The translations under genes and the position numbers were made by a program. The notes under the pieces were generated by a model, which had not been told where the DNA came from, searched no databases, and saw nothing but the letters and a program-made list of their open reading frames with translations. From Anseranas semipalmata (lineage: Eukaryota; Chordata; Aves; Anseriformes; Anseranatidae), in NCBI GenBank assembly GCA_013399115.1, contig VXAA01003306.1, positions 417,403-481,402 on the forward strand: 64,000 bases of DNA. The letters are read 5' to 3'. This document shows, one piece after another, positions 35,310 to 47,600 of this stretch; the first letter of the stretch is position 1; the number at the start of each line of letters is the position of its first letter.

Positions 35310-37787
35310 CATGTTCAAGAGCACAGACAGTTTATTTTGTTAGCACATTTGGTGAAGAATGTATGTTTGTGTGAGTATCCATGAAAACTGGTGAAAATTT
35401 GGCATTTGTTTTGGATATGATGGAAAATTATAAGAAGCCACTTATGCCTTACAGTCTAAATAATCCACAGAGTATATCAGGTTGCAAAAGGGTCACAAAG
35501 TAGCAGTCAAAGAGAAGCCTAAACACCCAGAGACTTAGCATACATGTCTGATAAGTAAGAACAAGGTATAGAGCATGCTGGCTAATTAAATAAATTTCAC
35601 TTTCAACCCTGTTCCTTATGAGTGTAACCCTGGAAAAACCATCCCATACAAGAAATGGACTTTGAAGAGATTTCTATATCCATTCACAGTAAGGCTTTGA
35701 AGATATATGAAGTTTTATAGCATTTGTATTTTAAGGATTTAGGGCAAGTACATGTTCTTCTACTGAATAAAAAGAAAGTTAGTACTTAAAAGGTTCAAAA
35801 ATATATCAATCGTGATTTTTTTTTTTTTACATAAATAAATTATATTGATTTTGGATTTAACAGCTGAAAAAACCCTTTCTGCTTCCACTGGAGGCAAAAC
35901 TGAACAAAATGTTAGTTAAATAGAGATAGCAGCATTTCTAAGAAATCTGTCGGTATTGATACAGTATCTATGCTACAAGGATGTTATTAAATAGAACACA
36001 TTTAATTATCGGGGGTGGGGGGGTTGCATTATGATTGGTTACATACTTAAAAAAAAATCATCCAATCCAGTAAACTGGGAATAAATTCCGTGAAAGTATA
36101 AACCAAATGCTTTTTAGATCGTGGGTAACAGACTTCTTTGAGATGCTAATTTTAACATGTACATAATTTATAATCCCAAATGTATAAAAGACAATGACAA
36201 AAAGCATCATAAATAAATAATGCAAACTGAAATAGTTATGTCAAAACATTTGGACCATCTGATAAATTAGCAAAACTGTAACAGAAAATAAGTAAAAAAT
36301 ACAGTAAATTGTGACAACCAAATGTGTAACTGATTACTAGCACACTCCCAACTCCCTCAACAGCCTGCCATCTCACTGCTGCACCACTGTGTGTTTATTT
36401 CAAGTCTCAAACCATGAGCTGCAAATAAGAACAAGCCCAAGTGAAAGAAAAATTAAATGAGGAGTGAAGGGAAGGAGAAAACGAAGAGTTGCCTGTGGAG
36501 GTGTCTCAATACACAGAGTTTTGGGCACTGATTGCATTAAAAACCTGTCCATTTAAAATGCATACATCAAAATAATTTGCCAATGGGGGGGACTTGGAAA
36601 TACTGTTCAACAGCAAGTAGAACGGAGAGGAATGGAAAGAAGAAGCAAAAGTGATCTCTTCACAGTCTAACACTAGAAAAGAAGAATAAACTCAAGCTTT
36701 CAAAATCTCAACAGTCCTTCTTGAAGGACTCTCAAAATAGTAAAGCTGGCCTACAGCTTTTTCCTTGTTTTCTGAAAGGATGTTGCATCTGGGGTACGGA
36801 TTGTAAAATATAAAAACTCAAAAAGCCTCAGTGTTCATATAAAAGCATTAAAATCAGTGTGGCCTGTTCATGGCTGGAAAAAATAATTTTACAGCACTTC
36901 TAATGCCATAGATGAGAACTAACGCCATAGATGAGAACTGAATACTAGCAGAATGATGAAGAAACTGGTAGCTACAGGTACAGTAATCCCAAAAACGTCA
37001 TGCAAGATGTGCAAAACATTTTCAGCTCAGGCTGAAAAGTTCTTGTAACTATCAAGGAAAGGGCAACTAAAACTCCACTTAACATAAAACCAAACTTTGG
37101 TTTTAAAAAATACAAAATAATGTCTACGTAGTATTTTCACTCACTGTAGTTTGTTTCCAAACCTTTGAGGTGGGGGTGATAAAGAAATTATATCACTACC
37201 AGTTATGGTTTTTTGTTTCAAAGAAATGAATATATGCATTTTCAATCATTAGTTATATACTTCTGTCTATACTACTATTCTAGTAACCATGATAAAATAG
37301 GGAAATACTTCAAATCAAAAATACACATTAGCACTTACTATAGCTGTGCTTTTTACCCCCAAATACAGGCTTTTTCATTCAGTGTCACTGTAGAAAGAAA
37401 TACCCTTGTCTATGTGTAGACCAAGAGCTAAAAACTTTTCTTTTGCTGTTTTTGCTTCTTTTTCTTCTCAAATATGTGAGCAGTTTGGGGGGTGACCAAG
37501 AACTGGATTTGCTATTGTTGGTTGGGATGAACAACTGGAAAACAGAACGAGAATTCTGTGCCTCCCATACTAGCTAGACAACACTGTTTATCTAATAAAG
37601 TGGCAAGACCCTGCAACTATTAACATGTAATATGTCACCATAGTTTTCTGACAGGGAATTAGGTAGATAATATTACTCATGGAAACACAGGTTTATGAAG
37701 GTGGAGTGGGGGCAGGAGGGTAAGTAACAAATAGTTATGGGATAAGAAACTTACAAGCCACAATCTTTTTTCAATGAAACAAAAGTT
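35310..37787 (-). other. CHD6: CHD6 3' untranslated region
   Basis: About 2.5 kb of AT-rich sequence directly 3' of the CHD6 stop, contiguous with the last coding exon. A minus-strand AATAAA (plus-strand tttatt, 35331-35336) marks a plausible end. More AATAAA hexamers at 34597-34678 are possible distal sites. A two-copy 19-bp tandem repeat (gccatagatgagaact units) lies at 36903-36942. Confidence 0.6.
35331..35336 (-). terminator. CHD6: Candidate CHD6 polyadenylation signal AATAAA
   Basis: A canonical hexamer on the minus strand about 2.45 kb past the stop codon, just before composition switches to the CpG-rich island. Confidence 0.4.
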
Positions 37788-38678
37788 CTAATTGGTATCA
37801 TTAGCTTCTTTGAGCTCCTCCTCTGCTGGTACATCCTGCTCTTTCTCTGCTGACAAAGGCGGTGTTTGCTCTGTACAGTTTTGACCGTTTACAGCTTCTT
37901 TTTCAGGCAGCAAGACAGTTTCTGGTTCTGGATTTGCTGATTCCCCTTTAGCTTTCTTTCTCTTCCGCTTCTGGCTTTCCAGGTTTGCTGCCTCAGAATG
38001 TCTGGTTTGCTGTATGCCCGGCAATGCCATGCCAATGCCAGGGGAAAGAAACATTGACGGATAGATCAGTCCAGGTGACATCCCTGGGATAAGAAACGGG
38101 TTAAAAGCTACAGGACTACTGGTAGTTATTGCGGATTCTGTCTGATTAGAAAACGAACTAGGACCAGGCTTCTCTTCAGATAGAGTTTCTTTTTTCACAT
38201 CCTGGCTACTCTGTTTATCCTCAGTAGCTTTCTCTGTGTTTGATGTACCACTTTTTGTTGTGCTTGTTAATGAAGTTGGAGCAGTCGCAGTACAAGTAGT
38301 TGTCATAGGTGGGTTGAGAAGTCCTCCAACACCAAACATCTGTGGTACAGTAGCCATGCCTGGCAGCATCATAGGCAACATACTTAGGGTGCTTTTCACA
38401 TCCTCACCAGCGGGCACAGCTGCAAATCCAGCAGGAAACCCGACCAGCCCGGTCAGGGGGATCCCTTGCATGTTTCTCATGTTCTGAAGTCCTACTAGAT
38501 CCATTCCAGCAATCAGTCCGTTCATGAATAATGGTCCCATTCCAGAAGAAGAATCTGCTACAACACCGGGGCCTTTAATGAGTTCACTTCTGGGCCTTCT
38601 CCCCCTCCGGCGGGGCCCCGCGTCTCTGAGCACAGGCTCAGTTAGGATACGGTTGAATTTGCTTTCTGGTAAGTAGCC
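37788..38678 (-). CDS. CHD6: CHD6 last coding exon
   Basis: 297 codons including the TAG stop at 37788-37790; acceptor GTTTTCAG, phase 0. It encodes [20 protein letters not shown], the basic [11 protein letters not shown] patch, the hydrophobic Met/Gly/Leu-rich stretch ([39 protein letters not shown]), [20 protein letters not shown], then a KRKRKKAK basic cluster and an acidic end. Confidence 0.98.
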   Translation of the reverse strand, partial: GYLPESKFNRILTEPVLRDAGPRRRGRRPRSELIKGPGVVADSSSGMGPLFMNGLIAGMDLVGLQNMRNMQGIPLTGLVGFPAGFAAVPAGEDVKSTLSMLPMMLPGMATVPQMFGVGGLLNPPMTTTCTATAPTSLTSTTKSGTSNTEKATEDKQSSQDVKKETLSEEKPGPSSFSNQTESAITTSSPVAFNPFLIPGMSPGLIYPSMFLSPGIGMALPGIQQTRHSEAANLESQKRKRKKAKGESANPEPETVLLPEKEAVNGQNCTEQTPPLSAEKEQDVPAEEELKEANDTN

Positions 38679-41600
38679 CTGAAAACGAAACACACACAAC
38701 AGAAAATGCCTAACAGTTATTACTACATCAGAGAAAATCTGGCTTTTCTGTGCTCGCATCTGCATCCCAGATGGTGTCAGCACAGAAATATTTGCCTACA
38801 TGATTCTGGATATGGAATTTGAGAGGTACACACAACTTTTCCCCAAGGGATACTGCCAAATGCAGAACACCCACACTGTGCCCTGGCACAATACTGCAGA
38901 GCGTCAAAGTGCACAGGGAGGAAAGGAGGAAGCACAGAGCAGCCTTTCGGCTTTACCTGAGCCCTCACCATCAGCTGTTCCTGAGGACTGAAACCCCTCC
39001 TAACACGAGAAGCACCAGGGCAGCTCCGTGTCAGACTTCAGGTTCGTTCCCATCCCAGCTTTAGTCCTGGCTTCAGCAACAGCTGGAATATTAGCTCTTT
39101 TTAAATGCTAAGGGCCAAATTTTCAATGCTCCGCCGGACAGCAAGGCTGCATGGAATGGCATACAGACAGCGGGCAGCACGCTGAGCTGCTCACAGCTAG
39201 AGCTTCGCTGAGTCACCAGCACGGTTCTTGTGAGCATTCACATACGGGAACAAAGCCCAGCAACCACAGCACGGGTGAGACAGTCTGCTTACATGGAGCA
39301 GTGCGGGGAGATCCACAGCACAGTTTAAAACTCCATTTTTCAACATTCTCATCACAAATATTTAAATGTTTCCTTTCGTGCCTCCCTTGAATTTCGAAGA
39401 CTGCTGGCCTTTGAACAGTTTCCAATAATAGATTTGCATATGAAAAGTATTTCCCATTGACACCTGAAGTGCAGAAAATTGAATCAAATGATTCGGGAAG
39501 TTTGCACAGCCCAGCTACTGCCCAAAGAGGGAGAATTTTCTGTTCTGCTCCCACTGGTGTGTGTGAAAATCTGCACAGGGCTATGAAGACGCCTGGGCAC
39601 TGCAGGGCAGCCCGCCCGGTGCTCAGCCCTGCCCAAGCGCCCCGAGCAGCGGGACGCCTTTCTGCATGCATGCGTTAGAATGACGGATGCACGCGTGCCA
39701 AAGCCAAGAACTGAGGGGGCTGGCGAATGCTAATGGGCGTGCAGCTGCTGAGCTGGTGTGTGAGAGCCGGTACATGTGGCAGTGGCCAGGTATGAGGCTC
39801 TCCCAGTTGGCAAAGTGTGGGTGCCTGTCGGGGCCACCCACGGGAAATGGAGGTAATGCAAAGCAGCCACTTGCAGGGGTGCCGGCCGCCTGGACGTGGC
39901 TGTTGATGCCAGCCTGGATGTTAGAGCTGTTTCCTGGGGGAGTGGGACAGGCCATGCCAAATTTCCAGCACTAATTAAAAGCGGATTTCAGAGCAGTACA
40001 AACCTCTAAGCCAGCTGATTCCCCCTCCAGCCCCTGTTCAGCAAGGGCATCACAGAAAACAGCCACAAAACAAGGAGCAGGCGAGCGGGACCACAGGGAG
40101 AAGCCCAGGCAAGGCCAGCCCGCAGGGAGGATGCTCCTCCGCGGATCCTGCCACGCACTGGGGCAGGGACTTGCAAACGAACAGGGTTGAACAAATGTGG
40201 CTGATAGAGTCCTTCTTCCCTTCTGCCCCTTTCCCTGCCTGTGTCCGAGTCTTCAAGTCTCATGATGTGCATGTCCGCTAGCAGGCCCAGGTTTGCACAG
40301 ACAGAGGTTGCAGGAGCTGATTAAAAGGCTCAGCTGAGGGTACTTTTTTGAAAATTTGACCCGTGAGAAAGCATTTTGTGCACTCCCTGCCAACTGGGGG
40401 CCCAAAGTGGATTACTGCTCCTAGTGTGCTTCTGTTGCCCCAGATGTTTCTCTATATCCCAAGCCTGCCAGGAAGGCTTTCCGAATGGTCACCCTGACCT
40501 GCTGTGCCCCGTCCCCAGGGCACTGACCACCTTCTCTCCTTCCCCGGCCGCGCTGCTGAGTCGCAGCAGGCGCTGAACCTTCCTCTCTGCCGCGCGACTG
40601 CGGCCGGACCTGCAGCTATTCCCTCCCATGTGAGGTCCTGCCCTGCAGCTCAGGGATCCTCACTGGAGAAAGGTTGTGGGGATGGGGAGGAGAAAGAAAA
40701 GATGACATGATACAGATTTCTCCAAAAGCTCTAACTTACTGAAAGCTTAACAATGTCAGCCCAGTCAGCTGCAACAGCATACTCCAAGTTTGCATCAAGC
40801 CACCTTGGCAATTCCTTCAATGCTGGTGCCGTGGCTCCCCCTAACTATAAAACACAGCAGAAGGATGACCTCTATTGCAGAAAGAGTTATGCAAAATAAC
40901 ACAAGAAATATGATTACATCTCTAGGCAAACACACAGTTTAGGAGCATCTGCCAGCCTCTGAAGGGGATGGCTGCTACACACCTGAGAGACGCGAGGCTC
41001 ATGCAGGAGGTGGCCAAGAAGAAAGAGGCCATCCTGTTCCTGTTCAAGCAGAGGAAGGACACCCTGAGGCCGAGATGCTGATTAAGATGTAGCTGGGAGC
41101 TGAGGCCAGGGTTTCTCTGCTCACGGCTATGGGCCAGTCCCTCTACCCGTGCTGTGACGGGGGTGACAGCACTTCCCCCGGCTTGTCATTTGGGGCTGCA
41201 ATTTGTCTGGGGCAAAGGCTCTTCCCTTGCTACGCATCTTTGCAGGACTCTGTACGTGACTGCTGCTTCCAGTCAGACAGCTCGGGGAGCAGAGGGCAAG
41301 TTCAGCCTCTGTGCCCTGTCCCATCGCCCATCTTTGCCCTCCCTGTGAACAAGTGGGCCAAGAGATGGGGACAGAGCTTTTATAAAAGACATACTCAGAA
41401 CTGGAGAAACCCACCCAATTCACCCAGGTCTCCAACAGCCATCGCAGGTGTAACACAGGGAAACACAGATGTGGCTGAATTAGTCTCTTTCTACCTCGCC
41501 ACTTACTTTTGGTTTTAGGGGTGATTATTCTCACATCACCTTCTGACCTCATGAAGTCCTGGGTATGTTTAACAGCTGAATTTGGGTGGAAAGTTTCCTG

Positions 41601-44600
41601 TCTCATTCAGAGAGGTTAATATCAATGCACAGGAGATTAAACTGCAGACAGGTAAATCTGTGCTCCCAACTCATGTTTCTAGCTGTTTAGTAAGCACATT
41701 TCAGTAAGCAAGAGAAAGCACTTCAGACCCCTCCATTCCCTGCATGCCCATCACTGCTGGGTATCAGTACGCTCTTGCTACGCCTCGTAAGGAGGAACAA
41801 AACAGAGACATTTGCAACACGTGGGAATATTACGATTTGTGGAATATTGTAGTGAGTTCGAAGGTAACAATCAAATCCAGAACAGGAAACAGCAGCCAGG
41901 GCTATGCTGACGGCAGCTTTAAAACCAAAGGCCAAGCCACTTTGCTGTTGTGGGGCCTGTGTACAGCAGCAGCTGTGAACACCCAGTCTTTCTTAATTCA
42001 CAGATTCACTTAATTCACAAAGTCAGTTATTTTGTAGGTGTCTCCTCTGTCACACACGTTTCACAGAATAATGTAGATCAATCCTGTGCTCCAGACTTTT
42101 GTCCTATCCACATGCTTCCATGGATTACAATCTACGCCCAGGCCAGCTCAGGATCCGCTAAGCATTTCAAGACACCGAGGGCAGAGCACAGAATAGGCCT
42201 TCGCTTACCCTCCGTCCGGTACCCTTATGTACCACCGGCACCCGCTCCTCTCCTGTGAGTGCATTAATGTCCAATTTGCTGGGGTCCTTGCAGCGTTGCC
42301 TCCTCTGCTTGGGCTTGTCTGAAAAATTCTGAAGTGCAAACAAGACAACGTTAATGAGACTGGACAACTTAATGAGCCTGGATGGCTGCAAGCTCTGCAG
42401 AATGACACAGATGAGCACCCAAGGGACAGGCATGTCCCTGCAGACTTGGGCATGGCAGTGTGAGCAGTGCAAGCTGGCCTCTGCCACAGGGCCAGCTTTC
42501 AAGCGAGCATTAATTGATTGCTGTAGGTATAAAGGGGTTTTCAGTGTACCCCACTTTGACTGCTCCATCACTTTCTAATTCCCCGTCAATCTGTAAATGG
42601 GGTGCCCTGTTTCTCTGCAGCTCATCCGTGCTTTGTTTTGCTTGGATTTCAGCCGTTCCCACTGCACAGCTGCTGTACTCTGTTTCTTTAGGATCACAGC
42701 CCTTCAGGATTGCAATGTACAGTCACAGTTGAGCTGTTGCACACCCACTGCACGCACCAAGCCCCAGGACACCTGTCAATGTGCAGGCATGGATGTAGCA
42801 TTATAATGAACTACTGCAGGCCCTGATTCCCATGAGTCAAAGAAAAGGCCTTGAGCCTGGCCTGGCCTTTGAGAAGCCTGACTGAGCTGCTCCAGGACCC
42901 TAACGCAGCTTTCCAACTGACCTCCCTAGAGAGAGGACGCCTGCCCTGACATGGGAAATCCCGCAGCACTGACCTGAAATGCCCAGGCAGCTCGTTGGGA
43001 GCAGGAGGTTCACCAGCAGCATGGCCAGACTGCGTGAGCTCCAGTAAGCCCCCACAGAAGGCAAGGGCAATGGAAAATGGTGGAAAGGCATCTTCACTCC
43101 TGCTCCACCACCTGACTGCTTCTTGCAGTGCTCCTGGGAGCCTGGCCTTGGGCAGCGACCTGTGTGTGTCTCTGGATCATGAAAAGCAAGTGACCTCCTG
43201 CCCAAGCAAACACTGGGCTCCTCATCCCTCAACTCCAAAGAACCCCAGAATACTACCCAGCTCGCCTGTACTCCAAGCTCCTGCCCCACAAGCTCCAGGG
43301 AATCCCTACCTCAGGCACACAGTCTTCTATGACCAAGATGCAGTCTTTTATGTATGCTATCATATTTCTTCCTACTCTGTTCTGTAGCCCGTGCTCTGCC
43401 TACGACATGGTCTAATAGGCTAAATAGGCTGAAACACGAGGAGCAAATCAACCTGTGAAACCAAGAGGTGGATGTTTACAAGACTGCAGGAAGAATCAGA
43501 CAGACATTGCATTCCACTCACTGCCACTCTGCTCTCCGACAGCGCCGGTGGCCATGTGCCGCAGCCTGTGCAGCCTGCAGCGCAGCACCTTCGGTTCAGT
43601 TTTTAAAGCAAGGAACACTGCTCAGCAGGGAACCTGCTGTCTGTGGGCCTCATCTAATACAACAACACTGCCTAAAATGACCCCAAGTGAAATGGAACCC
43701 CCAGGCCTTGAGCATCCCAAATGCCTCTTCCCATTTCTCTCCCTATCCCCGACGCTTCTGGAAGACATCAGACTAATTCTGCACATCCCTGGGCAGCCGG
43801 ATGCCCTGGACTGGAACTGGAGAACAGACCTTGGGGCAGGAGCACGCAGCTCAGCAAGTGGTTTTTGTTGCTGCACAGTGAATCATGCCCACCTCCCAGA
43901 AGTGTGACACAGCCTTGACGAACACCGCAAGCCATGGAACAGGGAAAGAGGCTAAGCTTTGAGATATTTCATGGAAACCCTGAGCAACCACAGAAAAACT
44001 AACACAAAAAGGCAACACACGAGGCAGACACAGACACACACACACATGCCACTGAAGGCCACCCTTACTGTGCCGAAGCCAGGAACATCGAGTGTGTAGT
44101 CGGATTGCTGACGGAGCCAGTCGAGGAGACTCTTATTTGGGACAGCCTTCTCTGCTTGGCTGCCTGCAGCTGGGACTGGCTGTGGAGTTGAGGTAGCAGC
44201 AACCGGCCCATCTGGGAGGGGGCTGTTCTGGGGAGGCTGCGGCTGATCTTCCTGAACATCCTGAGGTGAAGGGAGGAGCAAGGGGACCCATCAGCAGCAC
44301 GTGGTGATGCATTCGCACCCACAGAGCTCCCAAAGCAGCTCATCTGCCCCCATCACACAGGTTGGCTTCTTAATCTCCATATTCCCAGCGCCTGTTCCTT
44401 AAATCACCACCCACCAACGCATTACGCTTCCACTCAGCCCCCAGCACTACCAGCACAGAGGGCAGAGAGCTGGGAGATGCTTCTGCATCTCACCTGGAAA
44501 CACCCTTGTGACTGGGAGAACTGACTCTCCCCCAGATCACTCCTAAAAGTAGTCTGGAGGGACTAGTCTTGCTCCCAGTGCCCATTCTTCCTTGAGTGGA

Positions 44601-47600
44601 TCCCAGGGCAGAAGGAGAAGGGGTGCAAAAGCCTCTTGGCAATAGCTCAAATGCAGTCATGGACCTTTTTCTCATGTTCTCTAACCCCATACCCTCCCCA
44701 GTCTGGAACAGATGCTTGTGATAATGCTTATCATGACTCAAACACTCCAGACAGAGTGTTGCAAGACAGAAGGAGTACTTCCCTTCCTCCTTGGAGTAGT
44801 ATCTGCTCCTGACAACCCCAGCAGAAGCCAGGCTCCCCTGGAGGAGGACCCACATTGTAACAAGGGCAGCAGAGCTTGTAGGGGAGAGCTGGACCATGAG
44901 ACAAATCGTGCTGACTGCATCGGGGCCATGTGAAAGGGGGGAGCATTGACCCACCTGCAGCCTGGTTGGAAGAGGCCTCTCCTTCAAGAAGATGAGGTCC
45001 ATCCCTTCTACATTTTTTCTCCTGCCCCGTCTCCTCCTCATGGCAGCATCATCTCTTCGGAGGCTGCCATTTACAATTTGTCCTGTGACGGGATGGATTA
45101 ACCCTGCCTGGAGAATGCCGGACAAGTCCATGCCCAGGGATCCCTGGAGGGTGTTCACAGTCCCCAGTTTGGGCATGTTTGTGTTCAGGGGGAACGGAGA
45201 GGAGTTCCCTGGGGACCCATCAGAGGCTCTGGACAGGTCCACAGCTGCCTCGCGCCAGCCGTTCAGCACAATGGGAGGATGAACGTGGGTTGCTGCTAAC
45301 TGCTCCAAGCTCCTCTGTTTGGCATCTCTCTCCATCTCAAATTCGTACAGCCTCCTGTGCTTCCGCTCATCCTTTGCAAAGGCAGGGGTCAGGAAGCCTT
45401 CCTGTGTGGAACAAAGCCACAGAGAGGTTTACAGCTGCTTGTGCACTGCCATGGACCACAGCTCTTCAAACCAACGCACAGAGCTAGCAGTCAGGCTCTT
45501 CTGCTTCTCTGCAGGAGCCCTGAAGGATACCCTTTCCCTGGGCACATCACACCTCACCTTGTGTGGGAATGGTGCAGCGGCACCCTCACACAAACATCGA
45601 TCTCCCAAGGTGCTCCCAAGGTGAGAGACTCATGGGGCAGTGACCTTTCCTGCACCCTTTCCTTTGGGACACCAGAGCAGTGTCCCCTTTTCACCCCTGA
45701 CCATGCCAGGTGCTCCAGCACCAAATTTGGAAGCCCCTCTGCAGCCGCAGGAGCTGTGGAGCTGCCGCTGAATAGCCTCCCTCCAGGAGGGGAGTAAGGT
45801 TGCCAGGGGGCTGAGAGCACGGGGGGCTTACCAGGAGCACTCGGTGGAGAGGACAAAGTGGTCTAAGCTGTGTGTTATGCACCACAAGTGGCACCAAGAG
45901 GCAGTGAAAAGCCAGGCCCTGATTAGGAAGCTACTGAGCACTTAGTGCTTCACCACAGGGTCCGAAGCCTGTCCCTATCCGAGGGCCCCCCTCACCTTTT
46001 GTACCTGGGAGATTAACACGCCATTGTTGAAGCTGGGATCGGGGGTTTCTGACTCAGCGAAGCTGTTCCTGCTGCCGGCATTGCTGGCTACTGCTGGGGC
46101 CGCCATCAGGCTCTGTGTCTCAAACTGCTGGCTAGAGGAAGGCCACTTGCCCTTCAGGATGGCATGGCAGATGTTGTCAATGCGGTTGATGATCACACGG
46201 TCCTGCAAACAGAATTAGATGGTGGCAGGCTGGGACTCAAATTACTTTAACTCATGTATGCCATCTCAGGATTAAAGATAAACCTAACCCTCGTGACCTC
46301 TGTTCAGCAGGGAATTGCTCTGGGGCAGGTGGTCCCCCAACCCTCGCCAGAGCATCCATAGGGAGCCACGTGCGGAGGAGCAGGAGGCAGAGCTGGGGCT
46401 GTGTGAGCCACTGCTTGTCAGGACGAGGCAGTAACATTTGCAATAGAAAGAGCGTTCATTTTGAACTCACCTTAGGCCACTCAGAGAAGGAGTACAGCGT
46501 CTTTTCCTGCAGAAGCTGGGCTATGGTCGGTGCCCGTGCATCCTGAAGATCATCGATCTCCCCAGGCAGGACAGAAGTTGAACTCTTGCTCTCTTCCTCC
46601 AAGTACTTCTCTGGACCATCTGAGAAAGCGACAGAACAGAGCCTTCATCACCCTCCCTGCCTTACCGCCTCAGGAAGCACCTCCTCCTACCTTCCCACCC
46701 CAGTGCCCAGCAGGCCCCACACAAATCCCATTCCCCAGCCAGCCACCAAGAAATGCAGCAGCCCTGGGCCGTGGCAGGTGGCCCACACCAGTCAGGAGTG
46801 GGCAACAGGGCAGTCCCCTGAGCTGAGTTCTGGGGCTTTTATTGCAGTGGCCCCCAAACCTTCCCCAGTGACACAGTCAGAGCCCCAGGCAGGAGGACGA
46901 GGAGGAGGGCATGAGCCTTACCAGAGGGCGCCACTCACCAGATAGTGCCCTGGGCCAGGAAGGGAAGGGTGTCCTGCATCCCATGGCTGCACCCAGGGCA
47001 GAAGGGCTGCTGGGGGTCCTGGCAAGCCCTGCTTGCAAACACAGCCACCAACCCTTTGCTCCCCAGTCACATCAGCCAGAAGGGCCCCAGTGCCTGCAGA
47101 GGGGAGGGGCGGCTGCTCCAGGAGGCTGGGCAGACCCAAGGCTTTGGCACTGAGGACAGAAGGTCCCTCCCATCCCAGATGGAGGTGACGTCAACCAGAG
47201 GGAGCTCTCAGGACCCTACCTTGACTCTGGCTGCTGCCAGCTTTCTCCTCCTCGTCTCTGATCTCACACTCTTCTTGCTTCACCCCCAGGGGCTCGGGGT
47301 GCAGGGCCTCTCTGCAGCCTGCGCGCCCCTCGGCCCCTTGTTCCCAGTCCTCCCCCCTGGCATGGAGGGACTCTGCCCCTGGGGGACCCAGTGGAGGTGC
47401 TGGCAGGCTAAAAGCCTGGCTCTGAGCCTGGCCCGGCAAGTCCTGCAAGGTGCTCTCCTCATCCAGGCCGTGTTCCTCCCTGCTTTCTGGACCAGGTTCC
47501 CCAGGCTCTTCGAGTGTCCCTAGCCCCACGGACCCTCTCTCGCCGCTCACGGCTTCTGGGCAAGTGTCCTCAGGTGTGGGGAGGCCAGAGCTCTGCTCCT

